A stretch of DNA of 64,000 nt. Origin: Anaerocolumna xylanovorans DSM 12503. Its GTDB lineage: Bacteria > Bacillota > Clostridia > Lachnospirales > Lachnospiraceae. The stretch covers positions 496,001 through 560,000 of the forward strand of contig NZ_FRFD01000003.1 of NCBI RefSeq assembly GCF_900143645.1, in the 5' to 3' direction. Under the pieces are notes generated by a model, which saw nothing but the letters and a program-made list of their open reading frames with translations, did not search any database and had not been told where the DNA came from. Each line of letters opens with the position of its first letter. The first letter of the stretch is position 1. The position numbers and the translations under genes were made by a program. This document shows positions 50,682 through 60,263 of the stretch, piece by piece.

Positions 50682-52379
50682 ATGCAGCATGGCGGGGACA
50701 TATACCGAAATAAAGTGAATATTGATTTTTCCGTAAATATAAATCCACTTGGAATACCGGATTCTGTGAAGAGGGCATTATTAAAAGCCGTAGGAGAGTG
50801 CGATAAATATCCGGATATTAAGGCAGAAGAGCTTATGGAAAGCATATCCAAAATGGCAGGAATTAAAAAGGATTCCATCTTACTTGGGAATGGTGCATCA
50901 GAATTATTCATGGCAGTTGTACATGCTGTTCATCCAAAACGGATTGTGATACCGGTACCCTCCTTTTATGGCTATGAAAGGACGGCGGCCTCAACCGGAG
51001 CAGAAGTTATCTATTATGAAATGAAAGAAAAATTTAATTTTTGTCTGGATGAGGGCATCAAAGAATTTCTTACGGAAGGAACAGATTTACTGTTCTTAGC
51101 AAATCCCAACAATCCGGTGGGAAATATGATAGAAGATTCACTGTTAGAGCAGATTGCTAAGGAATGTAAGAAAAAACAGATTCTTATTGTGCTGGATGAA
51201 TGTTTTTTGGAATTTACCGGAGAGGAAGAAAAACGCAGCTTTAAAAACAAACTGAAAGAGTACCCAAATGTCGTTGTTGTCCGTGCCTTTACCAAGATAT
51301 TTGCCATACCCGGGGTAAGACTTGGATACCTCTTTTGTGAAAATCAGGAGCTAAGGGATGCAATCAGGAAGCAGATTCCGGAATGGAACCTGTCTGTTTT
51401 TGCACAAACTGCCGGCAGGGTAGCTTGTGAAGAGGCGGATTATATGAAAAGGACTGTTCATTTGGTAAAGGAGGAACGGGAATACCTAACGAGTGAGTTG
51501 GAGCAAATAGATATAAAAGTATATCCTTCCCATGCAGATTATCTTTTGCTAAAGACAGAGCTGCCGCTTTATGAAATGCTTCTCGGCAAAGAGATACTGA
51601 TCAGGGATTGCCGTAATTTCAGAGGCCTGGAAAAGGGTTATTACCGGATTGCAGTAAAAAATCATGCCGAAAATGAACAATTGATAAATACGATAAAAAG
51701 AATTAAAAAATTTGAAGCTACAGAAAAGACAGAAGAGATAGAATTTGTACTCCCGGAGGAGATTGAAAAGAGAAGCTTTGAAATTATATCGGAAGAATTA
51801 AAAGAGAAAAATATCGAATTAAAACCGGAGCAGGAGATGGTTACGAAGCGGGTCATCCATACCAGTGCGGATTTTGATTATGCAGATACACTTACCTTTT
51901 CAAAAGGAGCGGTAGAAAAAGCAAAGGAATTAATAAAGAACGGTGCCGATATCGTAACGGATACCAATATGGCCCTGGCAGGAATCAATAAGACAATATT
52001 AGCGCACTATGGCGGACAGGCTCATTGCTTTATGGCAGAGAAAGAAGTAAGTGAACTGGCAAAACAAAATCATTCAACCAGAGCTGCAGTCAGCATGGAA
52101 ATGGCGGCTAAAATAGAAAAGCCGGTGATATTCGCTATTGGAAATGCACCTACTGCACTGCTTAAGCTGCATGAAATGATAGAAAAGGGAACCTGCTATC
52201 CGGCCTTTATTATCGGGGTACCGGTCGGTTTCGTTAATGTGGTGCCGGCAAAGGAATTAATAATAACTACGGATATACCATTTATCATAAACCGTGGCAG
52301 AAAAGGCGGAAGCAATGTGGCGGCGGCAATCGTAAATGCCATTCTCTATGAGATGGAAAGAGAAGGGGCTGCAAAATAA
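50682..52379 (+). CDS. cobD-cbiC: Fusion: threonine-phosphate decarboxylase CobD + cobalt-precorrin-8 methylmutase CbiC
   Basis: 565 residues. Residues 1-345 are a fold-type I PLP enzyme: HGGDIYRNKVNIDFSVNINP start, NPNNPVG, LVLDE-type strand (IVLDECFLEF) and the PLP lysine in RAFTKIFAIPGVRLGY (about residue 204). It makes aminopropanol phosphate from threonine phosphate. Residues about 355-565 are CbiC: FVLPEEIEKRSFEIISEEL, the catalytic His in RVIHTSADFDY (about 391), DTNMALAGI and VGFVNVVPAKELI; it moves a methyl group from C11 to C12. A short charged linker (about 340-355) joins them. The two act at different stages, so fusion probably serves co-expression. Confidence 0.93.
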   Translation: MQHGGDIYRNKVNIDFSVNINPLGIPDSVKRALLKAVGECDKYPDIKAEELMESISKMAGIKKDSILLGNGASELFMAVVHAVHPKRIVIPVPSFYGYERTAASTGAEVIYYEMKEKFNFCLDEGIKEFLTEGTDLLFLANPNNPVGNMIEDSLLEQIAKECKKKQILIVLDECFLEFTGEEEKRSFKNKLKEYPNVVVVRAFTKIFAIPGVRLGYLFCENQELRDAIRKQIPEWNLSVFAQTAGRVACEEADYMKRTVHLVKEEREYLTSELEQIDIKVYPSHADYLLLKTELPLYEMLLGKEILIRDCRNFRGLEKGYYRIAVKNHAENEQLINTIKRIKKFEATEKTEEIEFVLPEEIEKRSFEIISEELKEKNIELKPEQEMVTKRVIHTSADFDYADTLTFSKGAVEKAKELIKNGADIVTDTNMALAGINKTILAHYGGQAHCFMAEKEVSELAKQNHSTRAAVSMEMAAKIEKPVIFAIGNAPTALLKLHEMIEKGTCYPAFIIGVPVGFVNVVPAKELIITTDIPFIINRGRKGGSNVAAAIVNAILYEMEREGAAK

Positions 52380-52437
52380 TCCGTATTTTGTGCTGCGCAC
52401 AAAGTCCCCAGACTTTGAAAGGAGCATGGGTGTAAAT

Positions 52438-53559
52438 ATGAGATACGGCTTTACAACCGGAAGCTGTGCGGCGGCGGCAGCAAAAGCAGCCGCGTATATG
52501 CTGTTAACAGGGAAAGAGAAGAAGACAATTACAATTGATACCCCCAAAGGGATACCTTTTCAGGCAAAGATAGAAGAGATAACGAGAACTGAAACCATAG
52601 TAAGCTGTGCCGTCAGAAAGGACAGCGGAGATGATCCCGATGTTACCAATGGGACACTGGTTTTTGCCGCAGTCTCTCTGACTGATAAACCGGAAGAGAC
52701 TGGAGAGCTAAGCATAATAATTGACGGCGGTTTTGGAGTAGGCAGAGTGACAAAGCCGGGGCTGGACCAGCCGGTTGGCAGTGCGGCTATCAATCACGTA
52801 CCAAGAGAGATGATTGCAAAAGAAGTAGCAGAAATCTGCGGGCTTACGGATTACAAAGGCACTGTAAAGATATTGATATCCGTCCCTGCCGGGGAGAAGC
52901 TGGCAGAACAGACCTTTAACCCCAGACTTGGAATAGCAGGCGGTATTTCTATTCTTGGCACCACCGGGATTGTAGAACCAATGAGCAGCAGGGCATTGCT
53001 TGATACTATACGGGTAGAACTAAATGTAAAAAGGGCGGAAGGCTGTAAGGCCATTGCGGCGGCGCCGGGAAATTATGGACAGGCTTTTATGAAGGAAACA
53101 TATGGGTATGAGCTTGACAGGAGTGTCAAGTGCAGTAATTTCATCGGAGATACCATTGATATGGCAATAGAAACAGGCTTTGAAGAGATGCTCTTAACCG
53201 GCCATATTGGGAAGTTAGTTAAGCTTTCCGGCGGAATGATGAATACCCATTCGAAGGAAGGAGACTGCCGGTTGGAGCTTATGGCCGCCGCCGGAATACA
53301 GGCCGGAATAGAGGCAGAAGCCGCAAGAGCAATTCTTGGCTGTGTTACAACAGAAGAAGCAGTCAGAGTATTAGAAATGAGCGGATGCTTAAAGGAAGCC
53401 ATGGATATGATTATGGGAAAAGCCTGCTTTTACCTGAATAAACGGGCAGCCGGAAAGCTTCACATAGAATGTATCATGTATGCAAATGAATTTGGAGAAC
53501 TGGCAAGAAGCAGCGGAGCAGGGGAACTATTACAAAGAATCAGGAAGGCAGGGGAATAA
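52438..53559 (+). CDS. cbiD: Cobalt-precorrin-5B C1-methyltransferase CbiD
   Basis: 373 residues from the ATG at 52438, which gives the usual CbiD start MRYGFTTGSCAAAAAKAAA; AAAGGAG at 52418-52424 is 13 bases away, and an ATG at 52426 is an alternative only one base past the site. An open frame back to 52336 overlaps the upstream gene and is not coding. Other conserved parts: DDPDVTNGTL, GGFGVGRVTKPGL, GTTGIVEPMS and LLTGHIGKLVKLSGGMMNTHS. It methylates C1 of the ring in the anaerobic pathway. Confidence 0.92.
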   Translation: MRYGFTTGSCAAAAAKAAAYMLLTGKEKKTITIDTPKGIPFQAKIEEITRTETIVSCAVRKDSGDDPDVTNGTLVFAAVSLTDKPEETGELSIIIDGGFGVGRVTKPGLDQPVGSAAINHVPREMIAKEVAEICGLTDYKGTVKILISVPAGEKLAEQTFNPRLGIAGGISILGTTGIVEPMSSRALLDTIRVELNVKRAEGCKAIAAAPGNYGQAFMKETYGYELDRSVKCSNFIGDTIDMAIETGFEEMLLTGHIGKLVKLSGGMMNTHSKEGDCRLELMAAAGIQAGIEAEAARAILGCVTTEEAVRVLEMSGCLKEAMDMIMGKACFYLNKRAAGKLHIECIMYANEFGELARSSGAGELLQRIRKAGE

Positions 53560-53561
53560 AG

Positions 53562-54320
53562 ATGGTCTATTTTGTAGGAGCCGGTACCGGGGCGGTGGAT
53601 TTAATTACTGTGAGAGGAAAGAAACTCTTAGAAATGGCAGATGTGGTTATCTATGCAGGGTCTCTTGTCAACACAGAGCTCTTAGAATATACCGGAAAGA
53701 CTTGCAGGATTCACAACAGCGCAAAGATGACACTGGAGGAAGTAATAGAGGTGGTAAAGCAGGCGGAGGCAGAAGGAAAGACAACTGTACGCCTTCATAC
53801 GGGGGATCCCAGTGTTTACGGAGCTGTGAGAGAGCAGATGGATATTTTGGAAGAGCTTGGAATAGCTTATGAGAGCTGTCCTGGAGTCAGTGCCTGTTTT
53901 GGAGCTGCTGCTTCTTTAAATATTGAATACACCCTGCCGGGAATTTCACAAAGCCTGATTATTACCAGAATGGAAGGAAAGACTTCCGTGCCGGAGGCAG
54001 AGAGTATTGAAAGCCTGGCAGCACATAAGGCTTCCATGGCTATTTATCTAAGTACAGGCATGCTTAAGGAACTAAGCGAAAGGCTGATAAAGGGAGGGTA
54101 TCTTCCCGGTACGCCGGCGGCCATTGTCTATAAGGCCACCTGGACAGAGGAGGAAGCATACCTTTGTACCGTTGAAACTCTGGCTGAAACAGCAAAGGCC
54201 CATAATATAACAAAGACAGCCTTGGTTTTAGCAGGGGATGCCATAGCCCATCAGAATTATAAGCGTTCCAGATTATATGCACCGGACTTTGAAACGGAAT
54301 TCCGGGAGAAAAAGATATGA
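53562..54320 (+). CDS. cbiF: Cobalt-precorrin-4 C11-methyltransferase CbiF
   Basis: 252 residues. The tetrapyrrole-methylase marks are VYFVGAGTGAVDLITVRG at the N-terminus, LHTGDPSVYGAVREQM (about 82-98) and CPGVSACFGAAASL (about 108-121), with CbiF-type PGISQSLIITRMEGKT after. It adds a SAM-derived methyl group at C11. Begins three bases after cbiD; its end overlaps cbiG by four bases. Confidence 0.95.
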   Translation: MVYFVGAGTGAVDLITVRGKKLLEMADVVIYAGSLVNTELLEYTGKTCRIHNSAKMTLEEVIEVVKQAEAEGKTTVRLHTGDPSVYGAVREQMDILEELGIAYESCPGVSACFGAAASLNIEYTLPGISQSLIITRMEGKTSVPEAESIESLAAHKASMAIYLSTGMLKELSERLIKGGYLPGTPAAIVYKATWTEEEAYLCTVETLAETAKAHNITKTALVLAGDAIAHQNYKRSRLYAPDFETEFREKKI

Positions 54321-55384
54321 AGATTAGTATAATCAGCTTTACAAAAAGGGGAATGGCGCTTTCCCTTAAATTAAAGGAAGTTCTAAAAGAGGAAAGAGAA
54401 ATAGCGTTATTTACAAAGCATGGAGCTTCTATCAATAAAGTGTCTGATTATCCGGGAATAATACACATAACAGAAAGCCTGGGACAGTGGACAAAAGGGC
54501 AGTTTGAAGCAAATAGTGCATTGTTATTTATCGGAGCCTGCGCAATAGCTGTCCGTGCCATTGCCCCCTTTGTAAAGGATAAGCTCTCCGATCCGCCGGT
54601 GCTGGTAATGGATGAAGCAGGAAGATTTGTAATTCCTGTATTATCCGGGCATTACGGAGGGGCTAACGAACTGGCAGAAGAAATTGCAGAAGCTTTAAGT
54701 GCCACGGCAGTAATTACGACAGCCACGGATGTAAACGGTCTTTTTGCGGTGGATGTATTTGCAAGAAAGAATAATCTTGCCATCTGTGGCCGAAGCGGAA
54801 TCGAGAAAGTGTCTTCTGCGGTTTTAAATGGGGAAAGGGTAACAGTGGCGGTTGCGGAGGAATATACTGGACAGGTGCCAAAGGAGCTGACTTTTGTCTC
54901 TTATCCGACCGAAGGGAAAGTATCGGTTGTCATCTCTCCTTTTATAGAGAATTCAGAAAGAGCAGACTTACAGCTATGCCCAAAAGCCTATGTAATAGGA
55001 GTTGGCTGCAAGCGCGGCAAATCTTTTAAAGAGATAGAGAAAATAATCAATAAGCAGTTAGAACGTGCTGGGTTACGGATAGAAGCAGTAGCAGCCCTTG
55101 CTTCCATTGACCGCAAGAAGGAAGAGGCTGGATTGCTTCAATATGCAAAGGAGTATAAGCTTCCCTTTCTGACCTTTTCCGGTGAGTTATTAAGCGGCAC
55201 CCGGGGGGAATTTACCTCTTCTTCCTTTGTGAAAGAGCAGGTGGGAGTTGATAATGTTTGTGAACGCTCTGCTATGGCAGCCTGCGGCGAAGACGGAGAG
55301 ATTATATTACCCAAATATGCAGAAAACGGAATTACAATTTCAATAGCAAAGAAGAAATGGAGTGTAGCCTTTGATGGAACATAA
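54317..55384 (+). CDS. cbiG: Cobalt-precorrin-5A hydrolase CbiG
   Basis: 355 residues. N-terminal part with FIGACAIAVRAIAPFVKDKLSDPPVLVMDE and VIPVLSGHYGGANELAEEIA is typical; the C-terminal CbiG domain starts YVIGVGCKRGKSFKEIEKII and includes VAALASIDRKKEEAGLL. It opens the delta-lactone and releases acetaldehyde from the C20-methylated carbon during ring contraction, a step found only in the anaerobic route. Overlaps cbiF (ATGA) and cbiH. Confidence 0.94.
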   Translation: MKISIISFTKRGMALSLKLKEVLKEEREIALFTKHGASINKVSDYPGIIHITESLGQWTKGQFEANSALLFIGACAIAVRAIAPFVKDKLSDPPVLVMDEAGRFVIPVLSGHYGGANELAEEIAEALSATAVITTATDVNGLFAVDVFARKNNLAICGRSGIEKVSSAVLNGERVTVAVAEEYTGQVPKELTFVSYPTEGKVSVVISPFIENSERADLQLCPKAYVIGVGCKRGKSFKEIEKIINKQLERAGLRIEAVAALASIDRKKEEAGLLQYAKEYKLPFLTFSGELLSGTRGEFTSSSFVKEQVGVDNVCERSAMAACGEDGEIILPKYAENGITISIAKKKWSVAFDGT

Positions 55385-56105
55385 TATCTACGTAGTCGGA
55401 ATGGGGCCGGGAGCCGAGGAAATGATGACCTTTCAGGCTGTCAAAGCATTAGAAGACAGTGATGTCATTATTGGCTACCCTGTGTACTTAAGTCTGTTAG
55501 GAGAGCGCTTTACAGGAAAGGAATTCTTATCCACACCCATGAAAAAGGAAGTCGAGCGCTGCAGGATGTGCTTTGAAGAAGCGGAGAAAGGGAAAAAGGT
55601 AGCAATGCTTTGCAGCGGGGATGCGGGAGTTTACGGAATGGCTTCCTTGCTGTATGAAATCGGTAAGGAGTACCCAGAGTGCGAGCTTACCGTTATTCCC
55701 GGAATAACCGCTGCCAATAGCGGCGCAGCCTTACTTGGAGCTCCTTTAAATCATGATTATTGTGTTATAAGCCTAAGTGATTTATTAACGCCCTGGGAAC
55801 AGATTGAAAAGAGACTTAAAGCTGCGGCAAGCGGGGATTTTGGTATTGCATTGTATAACCCCTCCAGCCATAAAAGGGCGGATTATTTAAAAAAAGCCTG
55901 TGAGATTTTATTAGAGCAGATAGAAGAAGAGAGGGCTTGCGGGTTTGCAGAGAACATAGGAAGAGAAGGAACAAGAATAGTTACCTGTACCTTAAAAGAA
56001 CTAAAGGATATGCAGGTAAATATGTTCACAACAGTATTCATCGGTAATTCCAGGACAGAACTTATAGATGGAAAACTGGTGGCAAAAAGAGGATATCATC
56101 TATGA
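55374..56105 (+). CDS. cbiH: Cobalt-factor III C17-methyltransferase CbiH
   Basis: 243 residues from the ATG at 55374, inside the end of cbiG (11-base overlap); a TTG one codon earlier is possible. Motifs: IYVVGMGPGAEEMMTFQAVKAL, MLCSGDAGVYGMASLLYE, VIPGITAANSGAALLGAPLNHDYCVISLSDLLTPWE, the last being specific for CbiH/CobJ. It methylates C17 and drives ring contraction. Overlaps the next gene by four bases. Confidence 0.94.
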   Translation: MEHNIYVVGMGPGAEEMMTFQAVKALEDSDVIIGYPVYLSLLGERFTGKEFLSTPMKKEVERCRMCFEEAEKGKKVAMLCSGDAGVYGMASLLYEIGKEYPECELTVIPGITAANSGAALLGAPLNHDYCVISLSDLLTPWEQIEKRLKAAASGDFGIALYNPSSHKRADYLKKACEILLEQIEEERACGFAENIGREGTRIVTCTLKELKDMQVNMFTTVFIGNSRTELIDGKLVAKRGYHL

Positions 56106-58129
56106 AGCAGATACTGATTTTTTCAGGTACAACAGAAGGACGGAGACTGGCAGAGGTTTTGTGCAAAAGCGGCATTCTCTGCACAGTCTGTGTAGCCACG
56201 GAATATGGGGAAATGGTCATGGAAAAGCTTGAAGGGCTTACGGTCTGCCAGGGCAGAATGACTGCTATGGAGATGAAGTCTTTCATTACAGAAGGGGACT
56301 ATCTTGCAGTGGTAGATGCCACCCATCCCTTTGCAACGGTTGTTTCTGAAAATATCAGGATCAGTATGGCAGAGGGCACGATACCTTATCTGCGCTTAAA
56401 GCGGGATACGAAAAGCAAACTGCCGGAGGAAAAGAACATATTCTATTATTCGGACAGTCATGAATGTGCACAAGCTTTAAGAGAGACTGCCGGGAATATT
56501 CTTCTCACTACAGGAAGCAAGGATTTAAGCATATACAGCCGTATAACAGATCTTAAGGGCCGTTTGTATGTAAGGGTGCTGCCGGAGCCCCATAGTGTTT
56601 CCCTTTGCTATGAGAATGAAATATCCGGAAAACAGATAATTGCCATGCAGGGCCCTTTTTCTGTGGAAATGAATGAAGCAGTCATAAAGCAGTATAACAT
56701 TAGCTGCCTGGTAACGAAGGAAAGCGGAAACACCGGTGGATTCCTTCAAAAAATACAGGCAGCGGAGAACACCGGTATTAAGGTAATGGTAATCGGAAAT
56801 CCCGAAGGGACAGAAGGTTTAACTGCCAAAGAAGTCTGCAAAGAATTAGAGAAGCTGACCGGTAAAACACTCATGGGAGAAGAGGAAATGCAGATTGCTC
56901 TCATCGGTATGGGAATGGGAAACCTAAAACTTTTGACAGGGGAAGCAGAAGAGAGGATAACAAAAGCAGAGGTAATCATGGGGGCGGAGAGACTTCTCAA
57001 AGAGATTCCCTGGCAGAAAGAAAAGGTCCCTTACTACCTGGCAAAGGATATTATTCCATATTTAAAAGAGAACAGGGTTAATCATGCAGCCATTCTTTTT
57101 TCGGGAGATACCGGTTTTTACAGCGGGGCGGAAAAGCTTTATGAGGAATTAAAGAAAGAAATAGGAGGGGGAGGGCTAAAGGCAGAAGTAAGTATTTATC
57201 CCGGAATTTCCTCCGTATCCTATCTTGCAGCAAGACTTGGGACAAGCTGGCAGGATGCAAAAGTTTTAAGTATCCATGGGAGAGAAGCCAATGTGTCAGA
57301 GGCTGTCAGGGCAAACCGGAAGACCTTCCTGCTGGTATCGGGGGTCACGGATATGAGGACACTTGGTTCAATGTTTATAACAGCAGGCATGGAAGATATA
57401 AGGATATCGGCAGGATATCAGCTTTCTTATCCAGAGGAGAAGGTTATGGACCTTTCCCCTGCTGACTGTCTTACATTGGAAAAGGAAGGGCTTTATGCCT
57501 GTCTGATTGAGAATAAAGATGCAGGAAAAATAAGTGTAACCCATGGACTGCCGGATACATCCTTCATAAGGGGAAAGGTCCCTATGACCAAGGAGGAAGT
57601 AAGGGAAGTATCCATCTGTAAGCTTGGTTTGACAAAAGAAGCCATCCTTTATGATGTGGGAAGCGGTACCGGCTCCATTGCAGCGGAATGCGCAAGGTTA
57701 TCGGAGAGTATACAGGTCTTTGCCATTGAAAAGAAAGAAGAAGCGGCAGAGCTTACCCGCGAAAACCGTACCCGGTTTGGTCTTTCCAACATAACGGTGG
57801 TAAAGGGAGAAGCACCGGAGGCACTTAAGGGGCTGCCGCCTCCAACTCATGTATTTATTGGGGGCAGCAGTGGAAATATGAAGGAAATTCTTAACTGTTT
57901 GTATCAGAAGAACCCTAAGGCACGAATTGTTATCAATGCCATAACCTTAGAAACTATCAGTGAGGTAACAAATCTCCTTAAAACCCTGCCCGTGGAAAAA
58001 GAAGAGATTGTCCAGCTACAGGTAAGCCGGGCCGGCATAACAGGCAGCTATCACCTGATGCAGGCAGAGAACCCGGTCTATATCATATCCTTTTTCTTTA
58101 CAGAGGACAGAAGGGGTGAGAAGGAATGA
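56102..58129 (+). CDS. cbiJET: Triple fusion CbiJ-CbiE-CbiT (precorrin-6A reductase, C5-methyltransferase, decarboxylating C15-methyltransferase)
   Basis: 675 residues. Residues 1-255: CbiJ reductase (ILIFSGTTEGRRLAEVL, VVDATHPFATVVSENI, LLTTGSKDLSIYS). Residues 262-465: CbiE, a tetrapyrrole methylase (IALIGMGMGNLKLLTGEA, LFSGDTGFYSGAEKL, YPGISSVSYLAARLG). Residues 482-675: CbiT (GLPDTSFIRGKVPMTKEEVREVSICKLGL, SAM loop VGSGTGSIAAECAR, VFIGGSSGNMKEIL). The enzymes act on successive or near-successive intermediates (reduction at C18-C19, methylation at C5 and C15, loss of the C12 acetate carboxyl), so one chain could pass the labile substrate along. Frame is continuous throughout. Confidence 0.94.
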   Translation: MKQILIFSGTTEGRRLAEVLCKSGILCTVCVATEYGEMVMEKLEGLTVCQGRMTAMEMKSFITEGDYLAVVDATHPFATVVSENIRISMAEGTIPYLRLKRDTKSKLPEEKNIFYYSDSHECAQALRETAGNILLTTGSKDLSIYSRITDLKGRLYVRVLPEPHSVSLCYENEISGKQIIAMQGPFSVEMNEAVIKQYNISCLVTKESGNTGGFLQKIQAAENTGIKVMVIGNPEGTEGLTAKEVCKELEKLTGKTLMGEEEMQIALIGMGMGNLKLLTGEAEERITKAEVIMGAERLLKEIPWQKEKVPYYLAKDIIPYLKENRVNHAAILFSGDTGFYSGAEKLYEELKKEIGGGGLKAEVSIYPGISSVSYLAARLGTSWQDAKVLSIHGREANVSEAVRANRKTFLLVSGVTDMRTLGSMFITAGMEDIRISAGYQLSYPEEKVMDLSPADCLTLEKEGLYACLIENKDAGKISVTHGLPDTSFIRGKVPMTKEEVREVSICKLGLTKEAILYDVGSGTGSIAAECARLSESIQVFAIEKKEEAAELTRENRTRFGLSNITVVKGEAPEALKGLPPPTHVFIGGSSGNMKEILNCLYQKNPKARIVINAITLETISEVTNLLKTLPVEKEEIVQLQVSRAGITGSYHLMQAENPVYIISFFFTEDRRGEKE

Positions 58130-59502
58130 AAGCACCAAGAATCATGATTGCCGCAACGGGAAGCGGCAGCGGAAAGACACTTCTTACCTGCGCACTGTTA
58201 CAGGTCATGGCAGACATGGGAAAAAGAACCGCTGCCTTTAAATGCGGGCCGGATTATATTGATCCCATGTTTCATGAGAAGGTAATCGGAGTGCCGTCAA
58301 AGAATCTGGATACTTTTTTTACCGATGAAAATACCACCAGATATTTATTGTTAGAGGGGGCAAAGGAAAAGGATATATCCATTATTGAAGGCGTTATGGG
58401 GCTTTATGACGGGCTGGGCGGTATAAAAGAAGAAGCCTCTTCTTATCATCTGGCAAGAGCAACGAAAACTCCTGTTATTTTGGCCATTGATGCCCATGGC
58501 ATGGGAAGGTCGGTAATTCCCTTAATCAGCGGATTTTTGCAGTATGATACGCAACATCTGATAAAGGGCGTGCTGTTAAACGGAATTACAGGGATGTTTT
58601 ATGAGCTTATAAAACCGGAGATTGAAAAGCAGCTGCCGGTAACGGTACTTGGATATTTCCCAAGGCAAAAGGATGTAAAGCTGGAAAGCCGCCATCTGGG
58701 ACTGAAAATGCCGGGGGAGATAGAAGGCTTAAAGGAAGAGGTAAAACGGCTGGCAGCTGTTATGGCTGGGGCTGTTGATATAAGAAAAATAGTAACCATT
58801 GCCAGAGAGGCAGATGACCTTAAGGCAGAGGAGATAGTAATCTCTCCGGGAAGTACAAAGGTACGGATTGGAATAGCAAAGGATGAGGCCTTTTGCTTCT
58901 ACTATGAAGATAACTTAAGGCTGCTGCAAAAGTATAATGCAGAGTTGGTTTTCTTCTCGCCGCTATGGGATAAGGAGCTTCCTAAGAATCTGCAAGGCAT
59001 TATTTTAGGAGGCGGGTACCCGGAGCTTTACGCAAAGCCTTTAGCTGAAAATGAAGGGATGAAAGAAAGCATCAAAGCAGCTATAAGTCAGGGGATGCCC
59101 TCTATTGCAGAGTGCGGGGGCTTTCTGTATCTGCATGAAACCTTAAAGAATGCAGAAGGAGAAGTCTTTCCGATGGTTGGTGCGGTAAAGGGAACCTGTC
59201 ATTATACCGGAAAGCTGGTACGCTTTGGATATATCGAGATTACTGCAGGCACAGAAAGCTATCTGGGTGAGAATACAAAAATCAGGGGACATGAATTTCA
59301 TTACTTTGACAGTACGGATAACGGAGCCTCCTGTGTGGCACAAAAACCTGTGACAGAAAGAAACTGGCAGTGTGTCCATGCAGGAAAGAATCACTGGTGG
59401 GGGTTTCCACACTTATATTATTACTCCAATACGGAATATGTCAGCCGGTTTTTAGAGAGGGCAGGTAACTATGAAGAAAACGCACAGCCATGTATCGATT
59501 GA
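58126..59502 (+). CDS. cbiA: Cobyrinate a,c-diamide synthase CbiA
   Basis: 458 residues. ATP-binding start IMIAATGSGSGKTLLTCALLQ, FKCGPDYIDPMFHEKV, EGVMGLYDGLGG; C-terminal amidotransferase domain with the nucleophile in SIAECGGFLYLHE and the His motif NHWWGFPHLYY near the end. It amidates side chains a and c of cobyrinate with glutamine and ATP. Overlaps the triple-fusion gene by four bases and cbiQ by 32. Confidence 0.95.
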   Translation: MKAPRIMIAATGSGSGKTLLTCALLQVMADMGKRTAAFKCGPDYIDPMFHEKVIGVPSKNLDTFFTDENTTRYLLLEGAKEKDISIIEGVMGLYDGLGGIKEEASSYHLARATKTPVILAIDAHGMGRSVIPLISGFLQYDTQHLIKGVLLNGITGMFYELIKPEIEKQLPVTVLGYFPRQKDVKLESRHLGLKMPGEIEGLKEEVKRLAAVMAGAVDIRKIVTIAREADDLKAEEIVISPGSTKVRIGIAKDEAFCFYYEDNLRLLQKYNAELVFFSPLWDKELPKNLQGIILGGGYPELYAKPLAENEGMKESIKAAISQGMPSIAECGGFLYLHETLKNAEGEVFPMVGAVKGTCHYTGKLVRFGYIEITAGTESYLGENTKIRGHEFHYFDSTDNGASCVAQKPVTERNWQCVHAGKNHWWGFPHLYYYSNTEYVSRFLERAGNYEENAQPCID

Positions 59503-60262
59503 TTATTATGCCTATATATCGGGTTTAGGTAACTGGAATACGGTTTATAAGGTGATTTTTTCACTGGGAGCACTGATAACAGTGATAGCCGCTAACTCGG
59601 TTTTCATTTCTGCTGCAACCATAATCTTTATGTTGTATTTAAACGTTGTTATTGGAAAAATACATGGAATGGATTATCTTAGGTTGCTGTGGGTTCCGGC
59701 GGCGTTTATCCTGCTTGGGGGAATCGCAATTATGATTCAGTTTGGAAGCGGAGCGGGCAGCTTGTTTTCTATCCGTTTTTTCTGGACGAGACTATATATC
59801 ACAACGGATAATCTAAGGCTGTCATTAAATACAGCCTTAAAGGCCTTTGCAGCAATCAGTGCTTTTTATATGGTAACTCTTTCTACCCCCATGGGAGAAA
59901 TTATCTCGGTGTTTCGAAAGGTACGGGTACCGGGACTGATATTGGAGCTGATGCACCTGATCTACCGCTACATATTTATCCTTTCTGATACAAACCGGGC
60001 GCAGAAAGAAGCGGCAAAATCCAGAAACGGATACTGTGACCTAAAGACTTCCTTTCGTACCTTTAGCGGGGAAATTGCCAATCTTTTCGTTATGTCCATG
60101 AAAAAGGCGGATATGTACTATGATGCTATGGAAGCCAGAGGCTATGAAGGAGACTGTGATTTCTGGGAAGAGAAAAAGGCACTGACAGGAGGACAGCTGG
60201 TATATGGTTTCTTGTACGGGGCACTGCTGATACTGATTTTTTTCATAGAAAGGAGGAGTTAA
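59471..60262 (+). CDS. cbiQ: CbiQ, membrane (T) subunit of the cobalt ECF importer
   Basis: 263 residues with about five to six membrane helices. ECF-T coupling motifs are visible: a first Ala-Arg-Gly-type motif SRNGYC (about 183; usually RG) and the second MEARGYEGDCDFW (about 218-230). Couples ATP hydrolysis by CbiO to the substrate-capture unit CbiMN. GGCAGG lies just upstream, and the start overlaps cbiA by 32 bases. Confidence 0.92.
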   Translation: MKKTHSHVSIDYYAYISGLGNWNTVYKVIFSLGALITVIAANSVFISAATIIFMLYLNVVIGKIHGMDYLRLLWVPAAFILLGGIAIMIQFGSGAGSLFSIRFFWTRLYITTDNLRLSLNTALKAFAAISAFYMVTLSTPMGEIISVFRKVRVPGLILELMHLIYRYIFILSDTNRAQKEAAKSRNGYCDLKTSFRTFSGEIANLFVMSMKKADMYYDAMEARGYEGDCDFWEEKKALTGGQLVYGFLYGALLILIFFIERRS

Positions 60263-60263
60263 A

